Part shown: positions 12,353 to 24,143 of the stretch, one piece after another | How the letters are laid out: each line of letters starts with the position of its first letter | Position numbering within the stretch: position 1 is the stretch's first letter | Source of the DNA: Pinus tabuliformis | Lineage: Eukaryota > Streptophyta > Pinopsida > Pinales > Pinaceae | Direction: 5' to 3' | Assembly (NCBI GenBank): GCA_031772625.1 | Contig: CM062812.1 | Location: forward strand, 729,280,300 to 729,344,299 | Length of the DNA: 64,000 nt | Translations under genes and position numbers: made by a program | The notes under the pieces: model-generated | The model's input: only the letters and a program-made list of their open reading frames with translations | Told to the model about the DNA's origin: nothing | Databases searched by the model: none

Positions 12353-13210
12353 CCAAATGGGTGGGCTCCTTTCGTTTTTATCTAGTTATTAATTATGAAT
12401 GAATTGCATTTCACTAGGTCTTTGTTTTTGGTTTTTCTTTCATATGTTTAGAATACGGTTAGAATAGAGTAGGGTTAGTTGGAATTATAAAATTGAGTAG
12501 TTAATTTTTTGCAATTTAAGTGTTTTATAGGTTTTCCGGGTGCTAAATACATATATCCATTTAAAACTTTTTTTCAACCAAAATATAGCTTAAATATTCA
12601 ACACAAAATTTCCTAAAAATATGATAGTTAGAAATTTATCCAGAATCATTGGTATGTACATTATTTTTAAATAGTTTGATGTTCTCAGTTTTCTCGTCTA
12701 GGTTTCGAATGCCTTAGGCTCTTCATTTAACCCCTTGGCTTCACTTATTTGTGCAACTCGGGGAAGGTGGCGGCTGCTTCCACTTGTACGTATAACTCTC
12801 ACATGGAAGGGTAGAGAATGATCCTCTCATGTTGATTTCCACCCATATCTGACACAATCTTCATAAGCGATCACAGAATTCCAAGCGATCCCCTTGTCGG
12901 ATTCACCACCCTTCCGTTTCTTATAAAAGAGACCTGAATATAGCTCCAACAGTGAAGACACAGGCTATGTTTATGGCTCACATTTTGTGTGTATGTGTAA
13001 TAGTAAAAGTATTGCATATTAAACAAAGTTTTGCTATATGCATTGAGAATGCAAGATCCATTTCTCTTTAGGGAAGCTAAGTTGTATATCTAGGGATTAC
13101 ACAAGTGGCCTCTATATCAAATATCACAATTTTAATAAAGTGAGAACTTAAAATATGCAGCCTTATGTTTGCAATTTATATGTGCATATCATATCAGAGT
13201 TTTTATGGGT
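12353..13210 (+). repeat. Module G, copy A-left: caulimovirid-type intergenic region fragment
   Basis: Homologous over most of its length to the intergenic regions of the two endogenous caulimovirids (49727-50820 and 57394-58517). Landmarks are GGAATTATAAAATTG, CACATGGAAGGG, a TATA box in TTATAAAAGAGACCTGAATA (12921-12940) and ATATGCAGCCTTATGTTTGC. Homology stops at about 13210, before the part that carries the primer-binding site in the virus copies. It is a promoter-bearing fragment with no virus coding sequence attached; the following delta part is unrelated to virus. Confidence 0.75.
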
Positions 13211-13376
13211 TTGTGTATATTATTCTCGATAGATGGTATTACAAGGCTTCAAATGCTTGCCGCCATTTCTTATGAGATTTGTTAGCTTAGCTCGACGAAA
13301 GAACATGGCTACTGAAATAGTGACATTACTTTACTGTGCCTATCTATCTAGTGAAAGTATAGCCTAGGGTGGAGGA
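13211..13376. repeat. Block delta, copy A, left piece
   Basis: Matches 44955-45130 (for example ATGCTTGC-GCCATTTCTTATGAGATT and GTGAAAGTAT-GCCT). It continues at 18943 after the copia insertion. Non-coding. Confidence 0.7.
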
Positions 13377-13613
13377 TGTGGAAAACAGAAGAATCAAATT
13401 TATTAATAAATTTGAGCAACTCACAGGTGTGGAACACCACCTAGAGACTAGCTCTGTAGAACACGCTCTGCCATTACAATCACTACATGAAAAATATATA
13501 ATTTACACACAATTAGGGAAGTTGAAACAACACCTTAAAAATAAAGAACAAACTCCTAATATAAGGTTCGGTTTGATCCGTCACTCCATTAAGACATTTC
13601 ATCATTAGTCTCA
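13377..13613 (-). repeat. 3' LTR of the copia element
   Basis: 237 bp. It aligns with 18728-18942 through shared blocks such as TTACAATCA-TACATGAAAAATATATAATTTACACACAATTA (split here by a variable base) and CATTTCATCATTA-TCTC. On the minus strand it starts TGAGACTAATGATG and lies right after a purine-rich tract. Confidence 0.85.
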
Positions 13614-13649
13614 ACACTCTCCCTTAATGGAGAAATGGATTCACACATA

Positions 13650-15200
13650 TCCCTAACACTTCCCTAAACAATTCAAACTTGATTTCACCAAGAGGTTTGG
13701 TAAAAATATCAGCAACATTGTCACAACTATTACAATATTCAATATGGATTTCTTTTCACTGAACTTTCTCCCTGATAAAATGAAACTGTGTATCGATATG
13801 CTTTGTGTTCTTATGAAATACTTGATTATTTGCAAGTTTGATGGAGCTATGGATGTCGCATTTGATTACTATTGCAACCTTTTGTTCTTCTCCAGCATGA
13901 AGGAGAAGTCTACTCAACCAAACTGCTTCACATGTCGCTGCACACATAGATTGTTATTCAGCTTCCGTAGAAGACAAGGATATTGTGTTCTGCTTTCTGC
14001 TGCTCCATGTAATGACCCCGGATCCAATCTTAAATGCATAGCCTGTTATGGATTGTCTATCATCTACATTTCCAGCCCAATCGAAGTCTGAAAAACCTTA
14101 AAACACCTTTTGTTGCAACCCAATGGTTGTCAAGGTGCTTTGATATAAATTGGTTTAATACACTCACTACAAAAGCCAAATCAGGCCTAGTTGTAGTCAA
14201 GTAGATTAGACTCCCAACCAACTGCTATACAAAGTCACATTTGCCTCCTTAGATCCATCGTTGTTTTGAATTTTTATATTCTATTGTAAAGGTACTATTG
14301 TAGCTTTGCATTGATCTATTTTGAACTTTTCCAATAAGCTCCTCACATACTTACTCTGTGACAGAAAAGTTTATCTAGAATCCGTCCAGACTTCCAAACC
14401 CAAATAGTAATGTAGCTCTCCAAGGTATTTCATCTCAAAGACTTGTGACATCTGCTCCCTGATTTCTTTAATGAGATTAACATCATTCCCTGTAATGATT
14501 AGATCATATACATATAAAGAAATCAAACCAATCTTTCCCTCCTTATCAAACATGGTATAAAGATTAGGGTCATTTTTGCTTCTTTTATAACCATGCTGCA
14601 GGGAAAATGAATCAATTTCATCATACCATGACCTGGGTGTCTATTTTAGTCCATACAACACTTTCTTCAATCTCCAAACTAAATGTTCTTCACCCTGTTT
14701 GAAAAATCCCTCATGTTGCACTAAGTAGACTTCTTCTTTTAAGTCCCCTTTTAAAAAAACAGATTTAACATCTAGCTGGTGAATCATCCAATGGTGTTTG
14801 GTAGCTAAAGCAATTATCATTATGATTGTGTTTAGTTTAGCTACAGAGGAAAATGTTTCACCATAATCTATACATTGTTACTGTGAATACCCCTTTGCAA
14901 CCAGCCTAGCTTTATATTTATCTATGCTTCCATCTGCTTTAAATTTAGGCTTATACAACCATTTTCATCCTATGGGTTGTTTGCCTTCAGGTAGTTTAAC
15001 TAAATCCCAAGTTTTGTTTTTGAGAATTGACTCATATTCATCTTCCATAGCAGCTCTCCATTCACTATATTGACTGACTTCTTTATAACTAGAGGGTTCA
15101 ACAACATTCATCATACTAGTTATAAAAGAATTTTCCCTATATCTTGTTGGCAACTGTACCTTCCTACCTTATCTCCTGGGTGGTGGGGTAGCTTTAAACT
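13650..15200 (-). pseudogene. Ty1/copia reverse transcriptase and RNase H relic
   Basis: The minus strand at 14965-15153 gives the start of the RT domain (WRAAMEDEYESILKNKTWDL, then KLPEGKQPIG). 14371-14553 gives the palm with YDLIITGNDVNLIKE and MKYLGELHYYLGLEV, all standard copia RT wording. RNase H follows to about 13.65 kb, including a C-terminal stretch with SCEAVWLSRL-type wording near 13.9 kb. Broken. Confidence 0.85.
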
Positions 15201-15485
15201 TTGTCTAATCATCATTTTGTGGACTTGGCATGACAACTACATCATCTTGTTCCCCTTCTTGCTACTGCTGCTACTCATTGTTGTCACCTGATTCATCAGT
15301 TCCTTCTTCCACCAACAAGGCCATGTGCCATTCTTCATTAGCAGTCTCATGGCTTCCATCATTAACCTGCTCATGAAACACTACATCTCCGCTCACAAAA
15401 ACTTGATGAGTAGAGGGATTAAATAGTTTGTAAGCCTTAAAATTTGTACAATATCCAACAAAAATACATTTGATGGCCTTTGAAT

Positions 15486-16740
15486 CTAGTTTCTTTCTAT
15501 TTTCCTTTGGGACATGAGCAAAGGCTTTAGAGCCAAAACTCTCAAATGCTTAACTGCAGGCTTATAGCCAAATAAAGCTTCAAGAGAAATTTTGAAATCT
15601 AAGCTTCTTGTTGGACTCTTATTCTTTAAATATACTGCAGTATTAATTGTTTCAGCCCAAAACCCATTAGAAAGATTCTTACCTTTTAACATACTACGAG
15701 CACACTCCACAAGGGTTTTGTTCTTCCTCTCTGCAACCCCGTTTTGTTGAGGAGTGTGGGGTACTATAAACTACTGTTGTATCCCATGATATTTGCAGTA
15801 TTTGAGGACACAAGCTTTCTCATACTCTCCCCCTTGATACGAGTGGAGAATCTTGATGCTTTTACTTGTATTTTGTTCAACCATACTGAAGTATTCATAA
15901 GTGTGGCTTTTCTTCCTGAGGAAATACACCCAAGTAAATCTAGTACAGTCATCAATAAATAGTAAAAAATAGTATGCACCACCTAATGACTTTGTGTGCA
16001 TAGACCTGCATAAATCTTTGTTACCAGCTCGAGTATATCTCTCCTCCTTCTATCAGCTTTCACAAGAAAATTCATCTCTGTGCATCTTTCCAAGTGCACA
16101 TGCATCACAATCAATATGGACAGGTTTTAAAACATGAAGACCTTCGACCATACCTCTTTTTTATAATAGCAACAGATCATTGAAGTTTATATGGCCGAAC
16201 CTCTGATGCCATAAGTCCACTATAGTCATGGCAGATGATGTCAATGCCTGATGTGGTTCGCTTTTGACATTTAGCTTGTACAATCCTCCCACACGAATAC
16301 CCAATGCAATAGGCTTCATATGATCTAACAGGTCTTTAATAATACAATATGATTTTTAAAACTCGACCTTGGGATTCTGGTCAGTTATCGTAGAAACAGA
16401 GATTAGATTCTTTTTTATCCCGGGTACATACATTTCATTATGAATATGTCTAATATTTCCATTAAGCAAAACAACAAGAATATTACCATAAAATTTTATT
16501 TGGTAACCTCTATCATCACCAAGATAGATGTTTGCTCCATTGATGGTCTCTTTGAAGTCTTCAAACCATTTTCTATTCCCTGTCATGTGGATGGATGCAC
16601 CCGAGTCCACAAACAAAGTATCTTCTTCATCATCCTTAGTCGAAAACGCAAAGTCAGATATGGACAATTTGAGGTTCTTACTCTGTTCCTCATCAATAAA
16701 ATGACTTACATGTTGTTTATGTCTCTTCCAGCGTTCATCA
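15486..16740 (-). pseudogene. Ty1/copia protease and integrase relic
   Basis: The protease active-site region is at 16356-16667 (DTLFVDSGASIHMTGN, minus strand), a copia-type DSGA site. The integrase core follows: FLLFIDDCTRFTWVYFLRKK (15.9 kb), a YQGGEYEKA block (15.83 kb), a PQQNGVAERKN-type block (15.74 kb) and ARSMLKGKNLSNGFWAETI (15.65 kb). Order and motifs are those of Ty1/copia, where integrase precedes RT. Broken. Confidence 0.87.
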
Positions 16741-16742
16741 AA

Positions 16743-17492
16743 CTACTTCTTCATGCAATATCTGGCTATATGGTCAGTTCTACCACAATAAAAACATTTG
16801 GTCACAGAGTCATTTCTATTGAAAGATGTACCTTGAGATGGGGGCATGTTTCTCTGTAGGGCTGCACTGCTCTTTTGTGTTGAACTCTGAGGTTTATGAG
16901 TCAGCCGCCTTTCCTCCTCTTGCATGAGGATCCGAGTCAATTCTTCAAACATGAGAGATTTTTCTCTTGCATTCAAGCCAGTGATGAACATCTGATACTT
17001 ATTAGTCATACCATTCATGGTAATCATGACCAAATCTGTATCTGAAACAACTTCACCGATGTCACTCAACTTGTTCTTGAGCTCCTTGATCTGCAAAATA
17101 GATGCTACAACTCTCTCATTCTCCTCCATCTTGATGGAGAGAATCTTTCTCTTCAAGAACAACAATCAATTGGTGTTCTTGACCTCATAGAGATCCTTAA
17201 GCGTCTTCCAGATTTATGGTGCAATCTTACAATCACGGATATGAGGAATAATGCAATCTTTGACCGAAAATTTCAGGGGCATTCTCACCTTAGTCTCCTT
17301 CTTGACCCAGTCTTGGATTGTTTTTGTTGTAACTCCTACAAGCACATTCGGTTTCACCTCATCATTATTCACAATTTCACATGCATTGTTTCCCTCAAGC
17401 AAGGTCTGGAGCTTAAATTTCCAACCAAAATAATTGGATTCATCCAGCTTATTATTCTCATTGAGATATGCTTCTGCTAACTGATTATTCAT
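16743..17492 (-). pseudogene. Ty1/copia gag relic
   Basis: It begins at 17492 on the minus strand with MNNQLAEAYLNENNKLDESN followed by YFGWKFKLQTLL, the usual plant copia Gag opening. A UBN2-like region with EELTRILMQEEERRL follows, then a CCHC zinc knuckle (CFYCGRTDHIARYC). About 1.2 kb of leader separates it from the PBS at 18716, which is long for copia. Broken in the middle. Confidence 0.85.
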
Positions 17493-18715
17493 CTTGAATG
17501 AATAAAAAACTTCAAGCTCAGCAACTTAAAAAAAACAACTCCAGATCTTTAAAAAATACTGCAAATGCGAGATCCAATGAACCCAAATCTCTCTTTAAAA
17601 AATTCGCTCCCCTTTTTTAATTAAAGAATTAAATTAAGAAACTAACAACGAAAGAAAAAAGATATGGTGCCTCTCCCCCTTTAAAATTAAGAATGCTTCA
17701 AAGTCTTTTATATAGAAATTACATCTCAATCAGCAAGAGCTTCAATCTATGTGGGCAACACACAACACCAGAGGCTTCACACACTCAATCTGCAATGGCC
17801 GACAAACAACTCGTGAGAGGTTCAACGCATTCAACTTGCCACACTCATGATGTGGAGCCCTCAGCGCTTCAACTCTTCCACCAGTCGATCACTATTTGAC
17901 TAACAGGGCAATGCTAGAGCAGAAATCACTGATCGACTTAGGATCTTGGAGGGCTACCACCACCATGACTCCACTCCGAATCCCCCAATCTTGGCTCGAT
18001 TGCGCTTGCTCATCACACCCGCGACCGCATTCTTGACGGAATCTTGAAACGTCAATTTCCGTCATTGTATTAAATTCTGATCTTTTTGTTGGTATTCTTG
18101 GAGCGAATGGTCACTATCAAATCGGAGCTGAGACGCAGGTCTTGACTGATGTTGAATCGTTGGACGAAACTTCTGTTTAGCGAGTATTTTAGAATCTGAG
18201 GCCGAAAAACTACGTAGCAGATGACGAAGGCAATGCTATTAGCACGATGAGGAGGATGAGTAGAGGGATTGAATCATATTAAAAATAGCAATGAGCAATG
18301 TCGGGGTCCCTTCGATGCATGGCCTACGAATGCCATCGCCACTTCACCATTGACTTGTTCATCGTCCTTCCAGAACGTAGATATCCCCATGCAGCATATC
18401 AATCGACTTGTTCGTCGTCCTTCCAAAATGCAACAATAGATCTCACCACAATCGATTGTTCGTCGTCCTTCCACCTCTTCACTGCAGAGTCCACCTCGCA
18501 AGCAGACTTCACCGCAGACTCAAACTTCTCACATGGCCGGCGCGCTTTGAGAATGGCACACCCACGCTGTTTTGGAAAATAAAAACTGGATCTGCGCAAC
18601 TATAGCGCCAGATCTCGCGTTGATCGCCCTTAAAAACACGCCTGTCTAATTTATGCCTCTCTAACCTTTACTATAACTCCTCCCCTCAGGGTTACAGGTA
18701 GTCCTCAGCCTTGTA
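17493..18715 (-). other. Long 5' leader of the copia element
   Basis: No coding domain recognised between PBS and gag. Small frames on both strands at 18274-18605 overlap a stretch with repeated TCGTCGTCCTTCCA-type motifs (near 18360-18480) and look fortuitous. The size suggests extra captured or expanded leader sequence. Confidence 0.5.
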
Positions 18716-18727
18716 GCTCTGATATCA

Positions 18728-18942
18728 TGTTAAAAACAGAAAAAACAATTTTATTAAAGTGTGAAACACTGAGGTTGCTTCGACAGAATATATTCTGTAA
18801 TTACAATCATTACATAAAAAATATATAATTTACACACAATTAAGAAAGTTAAAACAATACCTTACAAATAAAAAACAAATTTATAATCTAAGATTCAGTT
18901 TCAACCGTCACTCCATTAAAAACATTTCATCATTAATCTCCA
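18728..18942 (-). repeat. 5' LTR of the copia element
   Basis: 215 bp, starting TGGAGATTAATGATG on the minus strand and ending AACA next to the PBS. It is shorter than and diverged from its partner at 13377-13613. Confidence 0.85.
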
Positions 18943-20863
18943 TAAAAAAAAATTAGTTATATAACTTGCGCAAGAATAAGCAATGATTGCAGCTCATCTC
19001 ATTATTAAATCCAACCTCACAAAAGCAATAACGTATATTTTACATGTTGAATCCGTGTGCTTGGAGAATTGGGCAACCAAACATAGGTAACCAGTAACAG
19101 AATTGCAAATAGGAAATTTGCGGCATGCTTCCACCGATATAAATATGTGGATTTGCTGGGTTGATGTCAAGATGAATCGGTTAGTTAATTCCGGTCTTTG
19201 TTTTTTCCAGCGGCATGATTAAAGGGTTCGAGAGACCGTGATGCAGTCAAGAGAGGCGCGCAGTGCATAAAAAACAAAGCATTCATATCCCATTTCTATT
19301 CCCAAACGCCGTAAAAGTATTTTTCTTTCTTGTCCAACTTAGCTGAACCTTCTCAGTTCAATGAATCATTTTCAACGACTTTTTAGCTATTATTACTTCA
19401 GGGAGGCAGTATGAAAATGACATGTCAATATAAGAAATAACTGCTGAGAGAGACGAAATCAGTTAAGACTGGAGAGAGAAAAGGGACAGTCCCTCGCCTT
19501 CTTTCTGACATCCTTACTTTCAATATGGATATTCCCTGATTTCGCGGCTAGTTTGTCGGGTCCCTGATAAAAAATTATCCACTCCCATGGTCAATGTCGG
19601 TTTTTTTATTAAAGCATGAGACGGACACTCTGCAGCTTTATTTCCACTCATCTCTCATCGCGGAAACGCATTCTAAAGTCTATTCCATTAACATGTACGC
19701 AGGGATGAAATTATATTAATTCTATTGAAGGTCATAATGTATTAGATTGAACGTTTGTGATTATAATTAGGGAAATATTTATTTATGAATATGATGAAAA
19801 TATTATTGTGTGAAGAGCCCCTCTATAATGTAGTATATCGATAAATGGATAGATGTATAGATATAAATGTTTAACATTTAATATTTATATGTTCAATTAA
19901 AAAAAAATTAATTTAATTCATTCAAGTCAATTATAAATTAGGTTTTTAATTAGAAATTATGTTCTCTAAAAAATTGTATAAAATTATTATGAGTTACATT
20001 GATCAATGCTAAATTAATAATGTTTGATAAACAAACATCCTATTGTCATTTTTTGGCAAATCATCATAATCTTTGAGATGTGAAGTGGATAAGTAAATTG
20101 CTTGTTAGAGTAGAAGAACTTGCAAATTTTGTTGGGTGCTATAAGACTTCTACACATTTACAATTATACTTCTATATGAGTGCTTAAGAAAACATATATA
20201 ATGGTGGGAAGTAATTCCTATAAGTATGTTTTTAACATTTTATTGGTATCCATTTTGAATGCAAAGACTTGCCTAAATTATGGTGGGAAGTAATTGATGG
20301 TAGATATGTTATTTACTTGAGTATAACTTATCTTTTAGTATTTTTTCCTATTGCTTTCCTCCAAAGATTAAGAATACAAAATCGCTACACAAATATTTAA
20401 AAATCGGTATAAGACTTTAAAGTAAATGTTTGAACATTATTTTATTTAATAATACTAAAAATAAATATTTATTTTTCAAAGTTAGGCATTATAATTTTCA
20501 TTGGTCAACGCTAAACTAATAGTGATCAACAGATAATTCTAATGTCCTCCACTTGCAGAGGTTGATAATTATTCCATAACCATATTTAAATTTAATTAAT
20601 AAGAACATATAAACTGAATACTTACAATAAACTTACGATATAACAAGTTTCTGAACAATGGATATCCACCCCCACTTTAGCATGGATATTATTAAATTGT
20701 AGATAGGTTTTGTTATAATTCCATGGGCCAATACCATAGGATATTAGTACCACATTGGCGAAAAATCATAACTCATTTCACAATAAAAATTAAAATGTAA
20801 AATATTTTAGACATTACATATAACATTGATAACATACAATACAAAGTCTCCCTCATATGGATG
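18943..20863. repeat. Block delta, copy A, right piece
   Basis: Colinear with about 45130-47355. Landmarks present in both are TTGAATCCGTGTGCTTGGAG, TATAAATATGTGGATTTGCT, AAGAGAGGCGCGCAGTGCAT and a TGGTGGGAAGTAATT motif. It is AT-rich with GC-richer islands, and no reading frame is conserved between the copies. It is a structural repeat with no function I can assign. Confidence 0.7.
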
Positions 20864-21560
20864 AATGGGGGAGAGAGAGAGAGAGTGGGTGAGACGTGGT
20901 AGGGAAATAGAGGCAATAGAGAAGGAGAGAGGAGGAGAGAGGAAGGAGAGAGGGTAGGGAGGAAGAGACATAGATGGAGGTGGAGGAGAAGAGAGAGGAG
21001 GAGAGAGGAAGGAGAGAGTGAGAGAAATAGATGGAGTTGGACGGGAAGAGACAAGGAGGGAAGAATAACACATAGAGGCATAGAGGTAGAGAGAAAGGGA
21101 GTGACAAGGGAGAGAGGGAGAGAGAAGAGGAGGGAAGACAGAGAGGAGAGGAGAGAGAGAGGGGGAATGAATATGGAAGGGGGAGAGAGGGCGAGCGAGA
21201 AGGAGATGGGGAGGGAGATAGTGACAAATTTTCATGGTAGAGAAAGAGAGATGACGGGGGGTGGGTAGGGGGTTCGCCATGATGACGGGGGGAGGGGGAG
21301 AAAGGGAGAGAGAGAAAGGTAGAGAGAGAGGACTTGAGAGAGGGCGAGCGAGAAGGAGATGGGGAGGGAGATAGTGACAAATTTTCATGGTAGAGAAAGA
21401 GAGATGACGGGGGGTGGGTAGGGGGTTCGGCATGATGACGGGGGGAGGGGGAGAAAGGGAGAGAGAGAAAGGAAGAGAGAGAGGACTTGAGAGAGAGGAG
21501 AGAGGGAGGGAGAAAGTAGAGCAAGGGGAAGAGGGAGATTGAGGAGAGGGAGAGCGAGAG
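20864..21560. repeat. Purine tract epsilon, copy A
   Basis: About 700 bp in which the plus strand is almost all A and G (GAGA, GGGAGA and GGAGGA mixtures). It contains a near-identical direct duplication of about 153 bp (copies starting near 21191 and 21344). Homologous to 47356-48465. Long minus-strand Ser/Leu/Pro reading frames here are by-products of the base bias. Such tracts can form triplex DNA and bind plant GAGA-binding (BBR/BPC) factors; neither is shown here. Confidence 0.85.
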
Positions 21561-21640
21561 ATGGATCTAGCGTAGATATGGTATATGTGTATATAAAGAC
21601 TATCTTAGATCCATCTTAACCACTAATCTATCAAGTACCA
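21556..21640 (+). promoter_or_regulatory. TATA-bearing inverted repeat at the edge of the purine tract
   Basis: AGATGGATCTAG and CTTAGATCCATCT flank a TATATAAAGAC sequence (about 21591-21601). The same arrangement is kept in copy B at 48462-48525. It looks like a core promoter next to a GA-rich tract, but no gene follows in either copy. Speculative. Confidence 0.3.
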
Positions 21641-21714
21641 CCAAGATGGATAAAATCTTCTTTCATATTGAAAGACAAATGCCAAGATGGATCAAATCTC
21701 GTTTCATATTGAAA

Positions 21715-21872
21715 GATATTTTTATTTCAAGAGATTTGATCCCTCTTAGTGCTAACTCTGAGCTTAAGATGGATCTAGACTGATTTATACTCAACGGCAA
21801 CAAAATATTTATATGAAAAAAAGTTAAACATATTCTATATATATATATATATATATAAACAATTAATTTAAC

Positions 21873-21920
<48 letters not shown>

Positions 21921-22624
21921 TAATATCCATTATATAAGCAAAAACTTATTTTAAATTAAATATTTAAATATTAACAATTTTATTTCTATATTTTATGATT
22001 CTTATATTTAATAAATTTAAATTTAAATTAAGTATATATTTATCATTGTATTTGGAAATCTATTTTTTATATGGCTCAAGGCTCAAGGCTGGCCAAAGGT
22101 TCAAGGCTCAAGGCTCAAGGTTGGCTGAAGGCTGAAGGCTAAAGGCTGGCTGAAGGCTCATTTGAGCCTGCCTTGCCGGGTGATGGATATTTGCGGATGA
22201 CCCAAATATCATTTGAAAGCAAGGCAGGCTCAAATGAGCCTTCATCCAACCTTGAGCCTTCAGCCAGCCTGAGCTTTGAGCTTTGAACCTTCGGCCAGCC
22301 TTAATTAATTAATAAAATTAATCGTAAAATATCGTAAATTAATAAAATTGTGTTAGGTACAACCAGAAACACCATGTAAACAAATGCTAGTCAAAGTGAG
22401 GCATAATCACATATATAATTAATGATGGACACATATCTCATTCATGAAAGGGACATATATCCCTAGTGCCTCTACTAGTGCTCTTGCTCTTGCTTGCTAG
22501 AGGTGCTTCTTTAACAAGATCAACTACTCACTATGCATAGTTGCGGCTTTAACAGGATCAACTACTCTGCTTCCAGCACATTGAGATACATATTTCCCCA
22601 ACGATCTTTTCGGTGCATTATATA

Positions 22625-22669
<45 letters not shown>

Positions 22670-24143
22670 CGATTAATATTTATTGAAATTAAATATGTTT
22701 TATTAAATTAATTATTTATATATATATATATATATTTTTTTTTGTTAAGTAGAAATTTATTTTTTAATATCTTTATTTTTTATATGTGTTTTTTTTAATG
22801 ATGGTGGAATTGATAATGCATCATCTCTTCTAGTGGCCTAACACAGGGTTAATTTTATGATGGTTGTCACTATAATATCCAGAAGCAATTGCACCACCCT
22901 CAAGCAAGATGTTGGGTAAGTAGAAGTTTGAATCTGTGACACGCACAACAACACAAATGCATTAGCAATGCATTAGTTGGCTAATGAGTTGTGCCTCTAA
23001 GGCTAATTTTTTAATTAAAATTATATGAACATATGAAGTTAATTTATTTAAATTTTACTAAGAATTAATTTATTTTTAGATAAATAGTATATTTTTTATT
23101 TTTGAATTTATTATATAATTATAATAAATTTATTTTAATTTTGCATTTATTGAAAGGTTAAGTTAATATAATAAAAAATATGACTTAAAATTAAATTAAA
23201 AATTTCAAGATGGAAAAAAAAAATGAAAATTATTTTATTTTAAGTAAATTAAGATATTTTTTTATGGTAATTTTTTTTATTTTATTTTAAGTAAATTAAG
23301 ATAGTTTTTTTTTAATTTATTTAATTTTCTACTTTGTTACATTTATTTTGCCCTTCAATTTATTGGTTTCAATCAAGTTTAGTGTACTATATTTTCTTGC
23401 AATTGGCATTACGGCTTTTAATGTGCTGACAACTCCTTGAAGTCTTACTCTAGGCCAAGATTTTCCTTTTTGCCCTTTGAATCTAACATTCTTTGCTAAT
23501 TTATTCTAATCAGGCCTCTCTTCAATCTTTGTCTCAGCCTTCCTCTTGACATTCCTTGTCTCTACAACGCTCCATGTGTTTATTGGGTCTTGATCTCTAT
23601 AGTTGGTGTTGCCCTTTCTCGTGATCCATCCTCAGCAAGCCATACAAAACCATCGAGGGGGAGGTTGTTATTGGTCCAAGGTAAGACATTATTCAAGACC
23701 CAAGGCCCAAGTATGGGAAGCTACGACCATCTACCTTTTAGCTGCCTCTCAATATTGACGACGAGATTGGCCATCTCTAGTTCTTCTTATCCGATGACCA
23801 TTAATATTTTTTAGATTTTGAGATTCCATAATAAGTAGGCAGGCCACTAAATACTAATACTGGACTCTGGCGACACTAGAAAAAGAAAGAAACAATACTT
23901 AAACTCCATTAACCTTCATTGTTAAATGAAAATCGTCGTGACTAAGATCCTAAAAGAGAAACATACTGAGCATAATGATATTATCTAAGCTTTAAATGAT
24001 ATCACTTACACATAGTAGAATCACCGTTCGTTTTTGGATAGTTTTGACGCTAAGATTAGCCACCTGGAAAGCCATTTCAAGGTGATCTAAAACTTCTGTG
24101 TCCTTTTAGGGTCCAACGCCCAAGATCCAGCTCCAATGATACT
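21715..24143. other. 2.4 kb present in block A but absent from block B
   Basis: In B the sequence after GATGGATCAAATCTC runs straight into TTATGTATTACAATAG (48577). In A the two halves are separated by this interval. It holds TA microsatellites (21836-21857, 21877-21917, 22635-22668), the foldback at 22084-22303, and AT-rich DNA at 22.3-23.3 kb. A stretch at 23.35-24.1 kb has weak minus-strand coding character (for example DQDPINTWSVVETRNVKRKA) that I cannot assign. Its right edge, minus strand, has AGTATCATTGGAGC, faintly like a primer-binding site, so a degraded retroelement piece is possible. Confidence 0.5.
22084..22303. repeat. Foldback element with GGCT-rich arms
   Basis: An inverted repeat with a perfect 24-bp inner arm pair (22153-22176 and 22219-22242) and imperfect outer arms made of AAGGCTCA and GGCTGGC-type short repeats, about 90 bp each side. 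The loop, about 42 bp, contains a smaller inverted pair GATATTT/AAATATC. It could be a foldback MITE or a hairpin-forming transcript. No target-site duplication was identified. Confidence 0.7.

Larger units (their letters stand above)
13377..18942 (-). mobile_element. Ty1/copia retrotransposon fossil with both LTRs
   Basis: A full-length-order element on the minus strand: 5' LTR 18728-18942, Met-tRNA-type PBS at 18716-18727 (TGATATCAGAGC on the minus strand), leader, gag with CCHC knuckle, protease, integrase, RT, RNase H, a purine-rich tract just before the 3' LTR (about 13614-13630), and 3' LTR 13377-13613. LTRs begin TG and end CA. They are clearly diverged, so the insertion is old, and the coding part has many breaks. 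Block B (near 45115-45135) is the matching empty site. No clear target-site duplication is seen; the right flank differs from the empty site over about 25 bp. Confidence 0.88.

Noticed and set aside
18274-18605. Small overlapping frames on both strands next to the copia PBS
   Set aside because: Short, overlapping, inside the retrotransposon leader, and without recognisable domains.
20773-21524. Minus-strand frames of 208-223 residues in purine tract A
   Set aside because: Same compositional artefact. All three frames are open and none matches a protein family.
22795-22985. Possible fourth SINE with a GTTTGAATC B-box-like motif
   Set aside because: No properly spaced A box and no tail; the match is too weak.
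23590-23814. 74-residue plus-strand frame and weak minus-strand coding character at 23.35-24.1 kb
   Set aside because: No family recognised and no conserved copy in the window. Mentioned only as an unassigned part of the A-specific interval.
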